Assembly: GCA_035236585.1 (NCBI GenBank)
Contig: CP141132.1
Location: 52,951,880-53,015,879 of the forward strand
Length of the DNA stretch: 64,000 nucleotides
Source of the DNA: Warburgia ugandensis
Lineage: Eukaryota; Streptophyta; Magnoliopsida; Canellales; Canellaceae
Reading direction: 5' to 3'
Below are positions 62,314-64,000 of this stretch, piece by piece (position 1 is the first letter of the stretch; each line of letters begins with the position of its first letter). The position numbers and the translations under genes are program-made. Under the pieces are notes generated by a model, which was not told where the DNA came from, did no database searches, and saw nothing but the letters and a program-made list of their open reading frames with translations.

Positions 62314-62617
62314 ATGAATAATGATAAAAAATAAGCAAACATGGCTTGTCTTATAGTGTTATTTATATATGACTAATATATACTATATAAGGGAAACTCT
62401 TTTTGTTCAACAACGACCAAATTAGAACCAATATATTATACTGAAGCATTTAAGACGTTTTGGGGATGAATAATGATAAAAAATAAGCAAACATGGCTTG
62501 TCTTATAGTGTTATTTATATATGACTAATATATACTATATAAGGGAAACTCTTTTTGTTCAACAACGACCAAATTAGAACCAATATATTATACTGAAGCA
62601 TTTAAGACGTTTTGGGG
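62314..62617. repeat. Perfect 152-bp tandem duplication
   Basis: 62314-62465 and 62466-62617 read identically base for base (start atgaataatgataaaa, end aagacgttttgggg). The phrase just before copy 1 (cattttaagtttcgg) looks like a decayed end of a third unit. Non-coding and AT-rich. Confidence 0.97.
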
Positions 62618-64000
62618 TAAAGCAACTATTAAAGAAGCAAAGGTGAGGAAGTGTGTCAGCTTTTATTAATTTCAAAATGGATGTATGGCCCATTTCCTTT
62701 TTTTTATAAAGTCTCGTAATCCAAGCTATTCATCTCTGCGTGAGAAGAAATGGATGGCAAGCATAGTTTTTTGTACTTTTTTAGTGGTTTAAGTCGGCCA
62801 TCTGATTTCTCATTTATGGTAAAAATCCTCTCTCTAATTTGGTCAGTTTTTGACCTAGGGATTTTCCTTTATGTATAGTCATAACATTTAACAAAACATG
62901 CAACTGCTAATCTCTTCGTGGCTTGTTGTTTTAGCATTTAAAACTAAATTAAGGAAATAATTCAAAATTGGATCAATTCTCAGGCATGGTTGGATACTGT
63001 GCTACGGCATGCAAACATGTATAGCGCGTTCCTCTTGTCCACTTGATTCCGCTGACGGTGTAGATAAGAAAAGAAAAAGACACCCACTTCGACTGGATTA
63101 CCAGGCTTTATGGTTACCGAAAAATAGGCGCTTCCTCTTCCGCTTTATTAATTCTTTGGTTAATGACATTGCACCTCCTCTCATGGTATTTTGGTTATTA
63201 CGGGTTATAGAGCTTCATCGGCAGTAACTTCCAAATGCATTGGTTTCTTACAGATCACCTATTTTAGCACTTTCAACATCCTAAATGAGTTAGATCTAGA
63301 TGTGCCAAAGGTTGAAGCGTTTGCGACAGGTAGGTTCCATCCCATCATTTCAGGTATAATTTTTTGAAGATATAATCAATTCATATTATTTGAAATCTCT
63401 CGATTACATACATACCTAATACTATTAGATATTCTTAGCGCTATTTTTTGTTGTGGTTTAAATCATGACTATTGAAATATAATAAGTGCAAAAATTCAGT
63501 AGCTAGGATTATTGGATCAGCATGAGTTTTTATAATAATGCTAAAGATAATGGCACGAATAAGATGAACATTTGAAATATAACAAAATTAATGTAAAAGC
63601 AGTGAATCTCCTTCTTAGAATGTGCATAAAGTCTTGTGTGCTCCCTTCCTTAACGTGAATCGGTCACTCATGGACCATGGGTATGAGTTGACTGTCAAGC
63701 AATTTTACGCCGGCTATGTACAAGTCAATTTTGAAAGAAGTCATGAATCGGTAACTAATAATCTGAGTTAAACAGGTGTCGTTCACAGGTCACATGGGTC
63801 GTAAACCAAAATTAACACCTCTAGTTGGATCAATAAAACTAGTTTTATCATGCACAAAAAAGAGGCTTGTACTTAAATCTACAAAAAAATATTTTGCCAT
63901 GCATAGAAAAAAAGATGTGTACTTCTTCTCTCATCTTGAACGTGTACTCTTACCAGCACTTTATCCCAAATCTTAACTCAATAATCACAGCATATTCAAC
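62618..64000. other. Right-end region, no confirmed gene
   Basis: AT-rich, with small frames at 63009-63227 and 63776-63976 without recognisable domains. The only exon-like stretch is 63254-63329 (separate entry). Confidence 0.5.
63254..63329 (+). other. Isolated exon-like stretch of unknown product
   Basis: 76 bases between a good acceptor (ggtttcttacag) and a good donor (ACAG|gtaggt). They read openly as ITYFSTFNILNELDLDVPKV followed by EAFAT. Composition looks coding (few stop-like triplets, acidic and aliphatic mix). I cannot assign a family. It could be an exon of a gene that continues outside, a gene fragment, or chance. Confidence 0.35.

Overview
This is a plant nuclear window, almost certainly from an angiosperm with a repeat-rich genome. 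The evidence is a spliced Shaker-type potassium channel gene with plant-only ankyrin and KHA domains, plant-type Ty3/gypsy elements (Tekay/Del chromoviruses and Athila/Tat-like elements) with plant primer-binding sites, an Au-like SINE and a plant RTE-type LINE. I cannot narrow the species further. About 50 kb is nested LTR-retrotransposon debris; the only host gene I can call with confidence lies at 51841-58034.

Bases 1-30787 form a nest. An old Athila-like element (minus strand; interior 17674-25853, one LTR at each side) was hit twice. A Tekay element (Tekay-1, minus, coding part at 1-3258) went into its left LTR at 16686/16687. A solo Tekay LTR (27110-29829, 5-bp target duplication gtttt) went into its right LTR. 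A second Tekay-type element with 2.75-kb LTRs and no recognisable polyprotein (Tekay-2, 5157-14137) then went into the Tekay-1 LTR. The Athila element itself abuts, and probably entered, an older Athila relic (30788-31755).

Bases 31756-51400 hold a plus-strand Tekay fragment (integrase tail with chromodomain-like end plus its LTR, 31756-35277), about 2.5 kb of sequence without a gene but with small tandem repeats and an AT/GA microsatellite, an Athila-type LTR (37819-40076), and a plus-strand Athila-type LTR (40766-50917) split by a shorter, pol-less Athila-like element (41300-49454). The last LTR ends about 0.9 kb upstream of the channel start codon. That upstream stretch has a 33-bp unit repeated three times.

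The gene at 51841-58034 is an AKT1-type inward-rectifying K+ channel. Eleven exons give an uninterrupted 880-residue reading: six membrane segments, TVGYGD filter, cyclic-nucleotide-binding domain, ankyrin repeats and C-terminal KHA domain. One intron has a GC-AG boundary. Downstream are an Au-like SINE with a perfect 14-bp target duplication, a decayed full-length-sized RTE LINE (about 58915-62253), a GA microsatellite, a perfect 152-bp tandem duplication, and a last 1.4 kb with one isolated exon-like stretch.

The most interesting unexplained signals are: a colinear segment of about 180 bp shared between the leaders of two Athila-like elements and the LTR of the Tekay element; splice-like motifs and a CpG-rich island kept in three Tekay LTR copies; and the repeat-loaded upstream region of the K+ channel gene. 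I saw no CRISPR array, tRNA, rRNA or organellar insertion.
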